Origin: Methylomonas sp.
GTDB taxonomy: Bacteria > Pseudomonadota > Gammaproteobacteria > Methylococcales > Methylomonadaceae
DNA: 60,717 nt
NCBI GenBank assembly: GCA_002929135.1
Contig: PESC01000042.1
Location: 1 to 60,717, forward strand
Reading direction: 5' to 3'
A program made the position numbers and the translations under genes. The notes below the pieces were generated by a model, which was given only the letters and a program-made list of their open reading frames with translations, did not search any database and was not told where the DNA came from. Below are positions 43,827 to 53,011 of the stretch, one piece after another (the first letter of the stretch is position 1; every line of letters begins with the position of its first letter).

Positions 43827-44993
43827 TTAACGGGCTGCCGAACGATAATACTCAAGCGCCGCACCCACGCCGCTGCCGGCTTTGATGTCGAAGCTGTGAT
43901 CCAGCATGGCCATTTCGACACCGGCGATTGCGCCCAGTAGTGCAACCTCATTCATGTCGCCGATATGACCGATGCGGAACACCTTGCCCGCTACCTCGCT
44001 CAAGCCTGCGCCCAATGACAGGTTGTATTTGCTGTAAGCGGTGCTGATGACATCGCGCGCATCCTTGTCGGCGGGTACCACGACAGCGGTTACCGTGTCG
44101 GATTCAAAACCCGGGTGTGCGCAAAGTTGCAAACCCCAGGCTGCAACGGCGCGGCGCACACCTTCAGCCAGGCGGTAGTGACGGGCATAAACAGTGTCCA
44201 TGCCTTCGGCCAGCAACAGCTCCAGGGCTTTTTTCAGACCATGCAGCATCGGTGTCGATGGCGTGTAAGGGGTGTAGCCATCTTTGTTCGATGCCGCCAT
44301 GTCTTGCAATGAAAAGAACGAGCGCGGAAAGTTGCTGGTTCCGGCAGCAGCCAGGGCTTTCTGGCTAAAGCCCAGAATCGCCAGGCCAGCGGGCAGCATG
44401 AAGCCTTTTTGTGAACCGCTGATGGCGGCGTCCACACCCCATTCATCCTGGCGGAATTCAATGCTGGCGATCGAGCTGACGCCATCGACGAACAGCAGAG
44501 CCGGGTGATGGGCGGCATCCAGGGCCTTGCGAACGCCCGGAATCGAGCTGGTGACGCCGGTCGAGGTTTCGTTATGGGTTGCCAGCACGGCTTTGATTTC
44601 ATGGTTTTTATCGTCTTTCAGGCGTGCCTCCAGATGATCCAGCGGAATACCTTTGCCCCATTCGACCTGATGAACTTCCACATCGAATCCCAGGCGTCTG
44701 GCTGCTTCGGCCCACAAATGGCCGAATTGGCCAAAGCGATAGATCAGCACCTTGTCGCCCATGTTCAGACAGTTGGTCAATGCCACTTCCCAACCGGCAG
44801 TGCCAGTGGCCGGAAACACGAAGCATTGGCCGGTTTCGGTACGAAATGTGGTTTTCAGGTCTTGAAGAATTGGAAACAACAGTTTGGGAAAAATCGGCGA
44901 GCGATGATCTTCCATCGGCAAATGCATGGCGCTAAGCACGTCATGCGGCGTGTTGGTTGGGCCTGGCACGAAAAGGTGGTTACGACCTGCCAT
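43827..44993 (-). CDS. sgaA: serine-glyoxylate aminotransferase
   Basis: A 388-residue fold-type I PLP enzyme of the alanine/serine-glyoxylate aminotransferase class. RNHLFVPGPTNTPHDVLSAMHLPMEDHRSPIF is the family N terminus, FVFPATGTAGWEVALTN binds the cofactor phosphate, FVDGVSSIAS and SGSQKGFMLPAGLA contains the Schiff-base lysine (SGSQKG). It converts glyoxylate and serine to glycine and hydroxypyruvate, a serine-cycle step in methylotrophs. The start at 44993 has AAGGAG eight bases upstream; the open frame extends earlier. Other serine-cycle genes are not in the window, so the flux it carries here cannot be read. Confidence 0.92.
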   Translation of the reverse strand: MAGRNHLFVPGPTNTPHDVLSAMHLPMEDHRSPIFPKLLFPILQDLKTTFRTETGQCFVFPATGTAGWEVALTNCLNMGDKVLIYRFGQFGHLWAEAARRLGFDVEVHQVEWGKGIPLDHLEARLKDDKNHEIKAVLATHNETSTGVTSSIPGVRKALDAAHHPALLFVDGVSSIASIEFRQDEWGVDAAISGSQKGFMLPAGLAILGFSQKALAAAGTSNFPRSFFSLQDMAASNKDGYTPYTPSTPMLHGLKKALELLLAEGMDTVYARHYRLAEGVRRAVAAWGLQLCAHPGFESDTVTAVVVPADKDARDVISTAYSKYNLSLGAGLSEVAGKVFRIGHIGDMNEVALLGAIAGVEMAMLDHSFDIKAGSGVGAALEYYRSAAR

Positions 44994-45165
44994 CGATAGT
45001 CTCCTTGAGGATTCGGATTGAAATGGAACGATTGAAAATCGCGGGATGGTGTCATATTTGCCAGTCTTCGGCAAGCCGCAGCCTTGTACAATGATGCAGG
45101 CTCCTGGCAGCTTCTAAAATCTACATCGCCTCATCGATTACCCACTTGCGAGGTTTACGCACCCG

Positions 45166-47745
45166 ATGTCCGTTAATTCCCAGCACAGCCCGCCTCATTC
45201 CGCCTTTGACCTGAACCAAACCATCGATCACATCGCCCACTGGCTACCCAGCCAGGGACCACTCAAGGATTTCATTCATCACAACACCCTGCATGCGGTG
45301 CAGGACAGGCCGTTTCACGACGGCGTGGCGATGGCGGCACAGGTGTACGGCGCCAACAGCTATTTGCCACTGAGCGATTATCAGCAGCGCTTTCGAGAAG
45401 GCCGCATTACCCAGCAGGCACTGGATTGGGCCATTACCCAGACCCATTGCGATGCCGCGACCGAACAGGCGTTGCGCGCCGAGCTGTTCGAGCTCGATTA
45501 TCACAGCCACTACCCGCCGCAATCGCTGGCCCATCACGGCCTGCGCAGTGCCTGGCTGAACCGGCTGGCAATCGACCTGAACGCACTGGTGCATCCGGTG
45601 ATGTTCCGCCTGTTGAGCAACTTTCTTGACCAAGGAATCAGCCGCTGGGCGCTACCCAAGCTGGGTGAGAGTTTCTGGGATTGTGTGCTGCGACTGGTGC
45701 ACAACAGCCTGTTGCCCTTGTATCCCTTCCACCGGCGTCGCGTGCGTGAACTGCTGAGCGCTGGCCCCGAGCATGTGATCGTGCAATGCCTGGATGCCAT
45801 CGTCGGTGATGAAGGTCTGTATGGGCAATATCTGCTGGAATTGTTACTGGCCCACCCTGGTTGGTCGGGCATGGTGCGGGTTATCGAAACCCAGCCACAA
45901 ACCTTGCTGGCACCGCGTGACATCACGCTGAAGCAACTGTTGGCGGTGGAGCTGGCTTGCGAGCTGGCTTTCATCGACAAACTACGCGGCACCCGATTCA
46001 TCAAGATTGCCCAACTGCCCGATTTAGCCAGCATTGCGTTACTGGAAGGCGATGCCGTCAAACCCAGGGTACCGCTGAAAATGCGGGTCTGGCATGAAGC
46101 CATGGAGTGGTCGCTGTATTGCGAACTACTGGTCGGCTTGCGTTCGCAGCCAAAGCCATCCAGCCAAACGACAGCCAGTCCAACAACACCCAGTCCCACG
46201 GTACAAGCCCTGTTCTGCATCGACGACCGCGAGTGTTCAGTGCGCCGTTATCTGGAAGAACTGGATAGCCAGATCGAAACCTTCGGCACGCCGGGTTTTT
46301 TCGGCATCGACTTTCTTTACCAGGGGCTGGAAGACGCCTACCCGGTGGCGCAATGTCCGGCAGTGGTCAAGCCCAAACACCTGATTCTGGAATCGACAAC
46401 CCAGCCCAGGCCGGATAAAAAAATCGGCGGTGAAACACTGTCGACACTGCATTTCAGCAGCCACTCGATGTTTCGGGGCTGGCTGTATACGCAAACTTTA
46501 GGCCTGGCCTATGCGCTACGCCTGGGCTGGAGTGTGTTGCGGCCCGGCGGTCAGTTGCCGGGTATTCAAAGCTTGAGCGAGATAGAGGCTCACGGCCATT
46601 TGCATTTGCTGCGCGAAAACGACGAACCCAACGAAGACGGCTATTTGCTGGGGTTTTCTTTGCCGGAAATGGCGGACCGTGTGGAGGGGGTATTGCGAAA
46701 TATCGGTTTGATCGAGCAGTTTGCGCCACTGATTATGGTAGTAGCGCACGGCTCCAGCAGCGTCAACAATCCGCATTTCGCCGCCTACGACTGCGGAGCC
46801 TGCGCCGGAAAACCCGGCGCGCCCAATGCCCGGGCGTTTGCCTGGATGGCTAATCATCCGCCGGTCAGGGAAATTCTGCGTGAGCGCGGCATAGTCATTC
46901 CCGACGGCAGCCGTTTTGTGCCAGCCCTGCACAACACCAGTCGCGACGACATCCGCTATTTCGACCTCAACGATCTGGACAAATCCAGCCGTTCCGCGCT
47001 GCATGCCTTTCAACACACCATGCACCATGCTTTACAGCTCAATGCCCGCGAACGCTGCCGCTGGTTCGAACTGGGGCCAAAATCGCCCGACAACCAAGAT
47101 GCCCACAACCATGTCATCGCGCGGGCTTCATCAATTTTCGAGCCGCGACCGGAGCTGAATCACTCCAACAATCTGTATTGCGTGGTCGGCAGACGCAGCC
47201 TGACCCGGCATCTGTTCATGGATAGGCGGACATTCTTGCAATCCTACGATCCTCAAGGCGATAACGATGGTTCGATACTGCTCAAGGTGCTATCGGCGGT
47301 GATTCCGGTCTGTGGTGGCATCAATCTGGAATACCTGTTTTCGCGCATCGACAATTCGGTTTACGGTGCTGGCACCAAGCTGCCGCACAACGTCATCGGC
47401 CTGCTGGGCGTGGCCAACGGCGTGGAAGGCGATTTACGCACCGGCCTGCCGGCGCAAATGATCGAAGTCCACGAACCGGCGCGGCTGTTGATGGTGGTGG
47501 AACAAACCACCGCCATCGTCGATCGGGCGATTGCCCAACTGGGTTCGCTGCGCGAGTGGCTGGATAACGAATGGATACGCTTCGTGGTCTGCGACCCCAT
47601 GACACGCGCCTTGTTTTTATATGGTCGCGACAAATGGCAAAGCGTGGAAGCCGTCAGCGTCAATCCGCCACAGGCCAAACGCTCGGAAACCATCCTCGTC
47701 GGTCAGAGCCGGACCATAGCGGTACATGCAGTGGAAAGGAGATAA
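45166..47745 (+). CDS. dabA: DabA, catalytic-like subunit of inorganic-carbon pump (DUF2309)
   Basis: An 859-residue DUF2309 protein. The zinc-site residues of Halothiobacillus DabA are all present: Cys351 and Asp353 in LFCIDDREC, His528 in VVAHGSSS and Cys543 in YDCGAC, with the same 15-residue spacing between the last two. DabA resembles a beta-type carbonic anhydrase site and, with DabB, hydrates and traps CO2 as bicarbonate using the ion gradient. The N terminus WLPSQGPLKDFIHHNTLHAVQDRPFHDGV is typical. dabB starts four bases after. Divergent from serine-glyoxylate aminotransferase. Confidence 0.93.
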   Translation: MSVNSQHSPPHSAFDLNQTIDHIAHWLPSQGPLKDFIHHNTLHAVQDRPFHDGVAMAAQVYGANSYLPLSDYQQRFREGRITQQALDWAITQTHCDAATEQALRAELFELDYHSHYPPQSLAHHGLRSAWLNRLAIDLNALVHPVMFRLLSNFLDQGISRWALPKLGESFWDCVLRLVHNSLLPLYPFHRRRVRELLSAGPEHVIVQCLDAIVGDEGLYGQYLLELLLAHPGWSGMVRVIETQPQTLLAPRDITLKQLLAVELACELAFIDKLRGTRFIKIAQLPDLASIALLEGDAVKPRVPLKMRVWHEAMEWSLYCELLVGLRSQPKPSSQTTASPTTPSPTVQALFCIDDRECSVRRYLEELDSQIETFGTPGFFGIDFLYQGLEDAYPVAQCPAVVKPKHLILESTTQPRPDKKIGGETLSTLHFSSHSMFRGWLYTQTLGLAYALRLGWSVLRPGGQLPGIQSLSEIEAHGHLHLLRENDEPNEDGYLLGFSLPEMADRVEGVLRNIGLIEQFAPLIMVVAHGSSSVNNPHFAAYDCGACAGKPGAPNARAFAWMANHPPVREILRERGIVIPDGSRFVPALHNTSRDDIRYFDLNDLDKSSRSALHAFQHTMHHALQLNARERCRWFELGPKSPDNQDAHNHVIARASSIFEPRPELNHSNNLYCVVGRRSLTRHLFMDRRTFLQSYDPQGDNDGSILLKVLSAVIPVCGGINLEYLFSRIDNSVYGAGTKLPHNVIGLLGVANGVEGDLRTGLPAQMIEVHEPARLLMVVEQTTAIVDRAIAQLGSLREWLDNEWIRFVVCDPMTRALFLYGRDKWQSVEAVSVNPPQAKRSETILVGQSRTIAVHAVERR

Positions 47746-47748
47746 CGG

Positions 47749-49629
47749 ATGAATGTCTTGTTACTGGCCTGCGTGTTATTGCCGCTGCTGGGCTTTGTGT
47801 TGATTTTGTGTAGCCCTGACAACGAACATCGCATAGCGGCCATCAGCCTCTGGATTACTCGACTCAAGGGCGTGGCGGTGCTGGGCCTGCTGGCTGGCTG
47901 GGCCATCGGCGGCTTTGCCAATTATGAATATCAATGGCTGATGCTGTATCAGCACGACAATTACCAGTTTCCGCTACTGTTTTTCCTGGACAAGGTTGGT
48001 GCAGCGTATTTGTTCGTGGTCTGGGCAATCTTTTCGGCCATCGTCAAATACTGCCGGGTCTATCTGCACCGCGAGCCAGGTTACAAGCGCTTTTTCAAGA
48101 CCATCTTCGGCTTTGTATTCGGGCTGAATCTGATCGTACTGGCAGGCAGCATCGACATGCTGTTCGCCGGCTGGGAAATCGTCGGCATCTCCTCGTTCTT
48201 GCTGATCGCCTTTTATCGGCAACGTCCGCAACCGATCCGCAATGCCTTGCGGGCCTATACCATTTATCGCTTCTGCGACGTGGGGCTTTTGATCGGCACC
48301 TGGATGAGCCACATGCTGTTTCATGAAAGCCAGCACTTTAGCGAGCTGCTGACCCTGTTCGATCACCACAACCTGCCGCCGGCCGGCTATGCGGCGCTGG
48401 CGATCATGTCGTGGCTGATCATCCTGGCGGCATCCGGAAAATCGGCGCAGTTTCCGTTTTGCTTCTGGCTGCCGCGCGCCATGGAAGGCCCGACGCCGTC
48501 CAGCGCGATTTTCTACGGCGCCTTGTCGATTCATCTGGGCGTGTTTCTGCTGCTGAGAACCCTGCCGATCTGGAGTTATCACTATTTGCCGCGGCTGATC
48601 GTACTATCGATTGGTGCCCTGACGGTGCTGATTGCCTCGCTGTCGGAAAAAACCCAATCCAACATCAAGGGTCAGGTGGCGTATGCCTCGATTACCCAAG
48701 TGGGTTTGATGTTCATCGAACTGGCGCTGGGCCTGGAAAGCCTGGTACTGCTGCATTTCATGGGCAACGCTTTCCTGCGCTGCTATCAATTGCTGGTTTC
48801 GCCGTCGATCGTCGCCCATTTGCTGCGGGTAGAAGGCAATGTCGATGGCGATTTTTATATCAATAGCGAGGACAAACTGAGTTTTTTACCGGTTTCGATT
48901 CGTCAGTCCGTGCCGGAAGTGCTGCAAAACACCCTGTACGTGTTCGCCCTGCAGGAAGGCCATCTGGAATTGCTGGTGCGAACACTGCTATGGAATCCGC
49001 TGAAAACCCTGGGCAAGCAATTCAATGCGCTAAGTCTGTGGATCAAATGGTTGGCGGCGCTGGCGCTGCTAACCATCATCGCCATCGCGGCATCCGATGT
49101 TAGCGGCATGGCCAAAATCTATCTGTCGATGCCGGTCTCGCTGGCGATGGCGGTGGTATCGCTGAGCGCCTTCAGCAACAAGCACAGCCCTTATCAAGTC
49201 TGGCATAGCGTGACGCTGAGCAGCCTGCTGGCCGGGGTGGCGGTATGGATGATGGCACCGGACGCCAGCTTCGATGTGCTGCTGTTCTTCAGCGGCATCC
49301 TTCCCTCTTGGGCGTTGGGTGTGGTGGCGATGGCCGTATTGCTGCGCAATGACAATTTTGCCGCATCACCGTTCGTGTTTCGCGCCTTTGCGCAAACCCG
49401 GCCTGGTTGGTCACTGGCGCTGCTTTTGAGCTTTCTGGGCCTGATCGGCTTCCCCATCACCCCGGCCTTTCTTGGCGAGGACTTATTGCTGTCGCACGCC
49501 AGCAGTCAACACCCCTGGTTTGCCTTGTCGATCACCATTTCCTTCGTCATCAACGGCATCGCCGCCGCTAGGATGTATCTGCGCTTGTGCATGGGCCAGC
49601 CGGTCGAGCTGAGAAGCTCGGGCGATTGA
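47749..49629 (+). CDS. dabB: DabB, NuoL-like membrane subunit of inorganic-carbon pump
   Basis: A 626-residue membrane protein related to the proton-translocating antiporter subunit NuoL/MrpA. WEIVGISSFLLIAFYRQRPQPIRNALRAYTIYRFCDVGLLIG, LAASGKSAQFPFCFWLPRAMEGPTPSSAIFYGALSIHLGVFLLLR and ASITQVGLMFIELALG are the conserved helices with the key Lys and Glu residues. It is longer than usual DabB, with about 100 extra residues of helices at the C terminus. Here it follows dabA, whereas dabB-dabA order is more common. Confidence 0.88.
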   Translation: MNVLLLACVLLPLLGFVLILCSPDNEHRIAAISLWITRLKGVAVLGLLAGWAIGGFANYEYQWLMLYQHDNYQFPLLFFLDKVGAAYLFVVWAIFSAIVKYCRVYLHREPGYKRFFKTIFGFVFGLNLIVLAGSIDMLFAGWEIVGISSFLLIAFYRQRPQPIRNALRAYTIYRFCDVGLLIGTWMSHMLFHESQHFSELLTLFDHHNLPPAGYAALAIMSWLIILAASGKSAQFPFCFWLPRAMEGPTPSSAIFYGALSIHLGVFLLLRTLPIWSYHYLPRLIVLSIGALTVLIASLSEKTQSNIKGQVAYASITQVGLMFIELALGLESLVLLHFMGNAFLRCYQLLVSPSIVAHLLRVEGNVDGDFYINSEDKLSFLPVSIRQSVPEVLQNTLYVFALQEGHLELLVRTLLWNPLKTLGKQFNALSLWIKWLAALALLTIIAIAASDVSGMAKIYLSMPVSLAMAVVSLSAFSNKHSPYQVWHSVTLSSLLAGVAVWMMAPDASFDVLLFFSGILPSWALGVVAMAVLLRNDNFAASPFVFRAFAQTRPGWSLALLLSFLGLIGFPITPAFLGEDLLLSHASSQHPWFALSITISFVINGIAAARMYLRLCMGQPVELRSSGD

Positions 49630-49710
49630 GGTCGCAAAGCCAATCACGACTCATTCACACAGGCCAGCGACCTGATTCCGAGGTGGTTCTTACTCCCGGA
49701 CAGGCTCTTT

Positions 49711-49825
49711 AGGATTCCGTCACAAATAACTTCCTTATATTCCCCTCACCCCGGCTCTCTCTTCGGTCTATACACTCCCTGCGGGCGAGGGAGAACAATG
49801 TGGAAGTTATTTGTGACCATATCCT
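49711..49825. mobile_element. MITE-like element, family A, copy 2
   Basis: Same ends as the copy at 25725-25822: AGGATTCCGTCACAAATAACTTCC on the left and GGAAGTTATTTGTGACCATATCCT on the right. It is 17 bases longer because of an insertion in the core (TTCGGTCTATACACTC region). It lies in the 289-base gap between dabB and the leuB-like gene, where nothing else was found. Confidence 0.82.
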
Positions 49826-49918
49826 CAGCACGTATGCCTTTGCTGCGCGAGGGAGCGCACACACTCGAAGTTGTATCGAGCCTGTGCGTGTAACAGTCCT
49901 GAGAAAAACTGACGATGG

Positions 49919-51028
49919 TTAGCCAACGCTTGGTGTGGCACGCAGTTTTTCGACGACTTTGTCGCCGAATGCCTGGGTGCTAATCATGGTTACACCGCTG
50001 CCGGGTTTGGACAGGTCGGCGGTGGAAAATCCCTCACCGAATACGCTTTGCATCGCTGCCCAGACGTTTCTGGCCTCTTCCGCCATGCCGAAACTGTTTT
50101 CCAGCATCATGGCCACCGAGCCTATCATCGAATAAGGATTGGCAATGTTCTTGCCGGCGATGTCCGGTGCCGAGCCGTGCGACGGCTCGTAATAGGCTTT
50201 TTCCGGGCCGATGCAGGCCGACGGCATCAAGCCCAGCGAACCCAGAATGCCGCCGCCCTGGTCGCTCAGAATATCGCCGAACATGTTTTCCATGACCATC
50301 ACGTCGAACTGGGTTGGCTTCAGGCACAAGGCAGTGGCGGCAGCATCGACCAGATAGTTCACCACTTGCACGTCCGGATATTCCTTGGCGACTTCTTCCA
50401 TCACCTCGTTCCACAACACACTGGATTTCAGCACGTTGCTTTTGTGAATGTTGTGCAGCAACTTGCGGCGTTTTTGCGCCAGCTTGAAGGCTTCGTGCAG
50501 GATACGGCGGATTTGCTCCTCGTCGTATTCCAGGGTTTCGCGCACGTAACGCAAACCTTGCTCGTTGACGCCCATTTCCTTTGCGCCGAAATACAGGCCA
50601 CCGACCAATTCGCGCACCATGATCAAATCGATGCCGTCACCGATGACTTCTGCTTTCAACGGCGAAAAATGTGCCAGCGATTTCGGCAGCGATACCGGGC
50701 GAAAATTGGCGTAGGTGTTGTAACGACGACGCATCGGCAGCAAGGCGCCGCGCTCGGGTTGTTTGTCGATGGGGATTTTTTTCGACTCCTCGTGACTCAA
50801 GCCGATTGGGCCTTTCAAAATGGCGTCGGCCTGATCGCAGATGGCGATGGTTTCGGCCGGGAAGGCATCGCCGGTCGCGAAATAAGCGCAGGCGCCGAAC
50901 AAGGCGGGCATCAGCTCGAATTTGACGTCGTTGCGTTGTTCGATAACGTGCAAAACCTTGATGGCTTCTGCGGTGATTTCAGGGCCGATGCCGTCGCCGG
51001 CCAAAACTGCGATTTTGTAGTGTTTCAT
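49919..51028 (-). CDS. leuB: isopropylmalate dehydrogenase-family protein (LeuB-like)
   Basis: A 369-residue beta-decarboxylating dehydrogenase. IAVLAGDGIGPEITAEAIKVL is the N terminus, GALLPMRRRYNTYANFRPV the substrate-binding arginine motif, VRELVGGLYFG the metal-side loop, and MENMFGDILSDQGGGILGSLGLMPSACIG with EPSHGSAPDIAGKNIANP the active-site signature. Details such as RRRYNTYANFRPV depart from the common gammaproteobacterial LeuB, and leuC/leuD are not adjacent, so a paralogue acting on another malate is possible. Confidence 0.8.
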   Translation of the reverse strand: MKHYKIAVLAGDGIGPEITAEAIKVLHVIEQRNDVKFELMPALFGACAYFATGDAFPAETIAICDQADAILKGPIGLSHEESKKIPIDKQPERGALLPMRRRYNTYANFRPVSLPKSLAHFSPLKAEVIGDGIDLIMVRELVGGLYFGAKEMGVNEQGLRYVRETLEYDEEQIRRILHEAFKLAQKRRKLLHNIHKSNVLKSSVLWNEVMEEVAKEYPDVQVVNYLVDAAATALCLKPTQFDVMVMENMFGDILSDQGGGILGSLGLMPSACIGPEKAYYEPSHGSAPDIAGKNIANPYSMIGSVAMMLENSFGMAEEARNVWAAMQSVFGEGFSTADLSKPGSGVTMISTQAFGDKVVEKLRATPSVG

Positions 51029-51224
51029 GGATGGGATGACGTATTGAATGAAGTAAAAGTGGATTCGACCATGATAGCTGGGCGCGGCAGTTTAACAGAA
51101 CGCATTAGTCGCCAGAGCCCGATCGTCGCAGGGAATCGCCTGGAAAACGCAGTTGAGCGCACGGGCTGCCGAGGTGTTTGACAAACTACGCAGATGGCCA
51201 ACTTTAGTCAGCCACTACACGCCC

Positions 51225-51992
51225 TCAGTTTTTAATGCCCACCCCTTTGTGCAGCAGTATCAGGCTGAATACGATCAGCAGCACGATGACGCTGCCCGTC
51301 ATCTGGAAAGCCAGTGTGACATCGACATCTGATACGCCGATCAGGCCGTAGCGAAAGGCATTGATCATGTACAAAATAGGATTGCCACGGGCGATGGTTT
51401 GCCAGATGGGCGGCAGCATGGCCAGCGAGTAGAACACGCCGCCGAGGTAACTCAACGGCGTCAGCACGAAGTTGGGGATGATGGAAATAGCATCGAAGCT
51501 GTCGGCGAAAACCGCATTGATGAAACCGGCCAGCGCAAACAGCGTGGCGGTCAGCACCAGCACGGCCAGTGCAATATCCCAATGCTGAACTTCGATGGGC
51601 GTGAACAGTCTGGCAATACCTGCCACCACGCCGCCGACCAGTATGCCCCGCGCCACGCCGCCGCAGACGTAACCTGCCAGGATGACGGCATTAGGCACCG
51701 GCGCCACCAGCAATTCCTCAATGTGATGCTGAAATTTGGTGGAATAAAACGACGACACCACGTTGGCATAGGAATGGCTTATCACCGACATCAAAATCAC
51801 CCCGGGTACGATGTAATCCATGTAACTGACGCCACTGACACTGCCGATGCGCTCACCAATCAACCTGCCGAAAATCAGGAAATACAGGGCGGTGGTAATG
51901 GCTGGCGGCAGCAGGGTTTGCGGCCAGATGCGGGCGAAGCGGCGAATTTCCTTGATGAGTATGGTGTTGAAGGCGACAGTATGAATGGTCAT
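51225..51992 (-). CDS. yadH: ABC-2 type permease, YadH-like
   Basis: A 255-residue permease with six membrane helices, close to E. coli YadH: KEIRRFARIWPQTLLPPAITTALYFLIFGRLIGERIG, YMDYIVPGVILMSVISHSYANVVSSF and HHIEELLVAPVPNAVILAGYVCGGVARG. The start overlaps the stop of the ATPase gene by four bases. Together they form an exporter of unknown substrate. Confidence 0.92.
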   Translation of the reverse strand: MTIHTVAFNTILIKEIRRFARIWPQTLLPPAITTALYFLIFGRLIGERIGSVSGVSYMDYIVPGVILMSVISHSYANVVSSFYSTKFQHHIEELLVAPVPNAVILAGYVCGGVARGILVGGVVAGIARLFTPIEVQHWDIALAVLVLTATLFALAGFINAVFADSFDAISIIPNFVLTPLSYLGGVFYSLAMLPPIWQTIARGNPILYMINAFRYGLIGVSDVDVTLAFQMTGSVIVLLIVFSLILLHKGVGIKN

Positions 51993-52894
51993 TGCACCAG
52001 GTCGATGAATAATTGTTCGAGGCGGTTGGATTTGTTTTTCATGCTGACAATGGCGATGCCCTGCGCCGTTAGCCCATGAAACAGCGGGTTGAGGCCCAAG
52101 GCTTTGGGTACGGCGACATGCAGAGCGCTGCGATTGACCAGTTCGATGGTGTAACCGGCTATGACGGGCGGCGATGCCAGCGGAGTGGCCATGTCGAGCA
52201 CGAAATGATCGGTCTGTATCCGGCCCAGCAAGCTGTTCATCGCCGATGTTTCGATAATCTCGCCGTTGTTGATGATGGCGATACGCCGACACAGACTTTC
52301 GGCTTCTTCCAAGTAGTGGGTGGTCAGGATGATGGTGGCGCCTTGGTCGTTGACCGTTTGCATCATCTGCCACATCGAACGGCGGATTTCGATGTCGACA
52401 CCGGCTGTCGGTTCGTCGAGTATCAGCAAACGCGGTGCATGCACCATGGCGCGGGCTATCATCAACCGACGCTTCATGCCGCCGGACAAGCGGCGGGATA
52501 CCATGTCGCGCCTGTCCCACAAGTCCATCTGTTTCAGACAATGCTCGACGCGGGGCATGGCCTGACGCCGGGGAATGCCGTAGTAACCGGCCTGATTCAG
52601 CACGATATTCCTGACTGTTTCGAACTGGTTGAAATTGATTTCCTGCGGCACCAGACCTATGCAACGCTTGGCATTGGCGTTATCGCGGTCGAGATCGTGG
52701 CCAAAGAGGCTGACCTGGCCGCTGCTCTTGTTGACCAGCGAGCTGATGATGCCTATCAATGTCGATTTGCCGGCACCGTTCGGCCCGAGCAGGGCGAAGA
52801 AGTCGCCGCTTTCGACGTCGAGATCAATGCCTTTGAGGGCCTCGAAGCCGTTGTCGTAGGTTTTTCGCAGATTTTGAATGGCTAAAGCCTTCAT
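51989..52894 (-). CDS. yadG: ABC transporter ATPase, YadG-like
   Basis: A 301-residue ATPase. Walker A is LLGPNGAGKSTL, the signature RRLSGGMKRRLMIARAM, Walker B LLILDEPTAGVD, H-loop ILTTHYLEEAE. The GGMKRR form and overall sequence fit the YadG group paired with YadH. It precedes the permease gene with an ATGA overlap. Confidence 0.93.
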   Translation of the reverse strand: MKALAIQNLRKTYDNGFEALKGIDLDVESGDFFALLGPNGAGKSTLIGIISSLVNKSSGQVSLFGHDLDRDNANAKRCIGLVPQEINFNQFETVRNIVLNQAGYYGIPRRQAMPRVEHCLKQMDLWDRRDMVSRRLSGGMKRRLMIARAMVHAPRLLILDEPTAGVDIEIRRSMWQMMQTVNDQGATIILTTHYLEEAESLCRRIAIINNGEIIETSAMNSLLGRIQTDHFVLDMATPLASPPVIAGYTIELVNRSALHVAVPKALGLNPLFHGLTAQGIAIVSMKNKSNRLEQLFIDLVQ

Positions 52895-53011
52895 GCGCTG
52901 GTTTATAATCGCTGTCGGTCAGTTGGTTGGCAGCCCGGATTACCCAGGCCGGGCGCGGCAGTTTATCAGAACACGTTCCCAGATTGACCCATCTCCCCGA
53001 CGCGCGAACAG

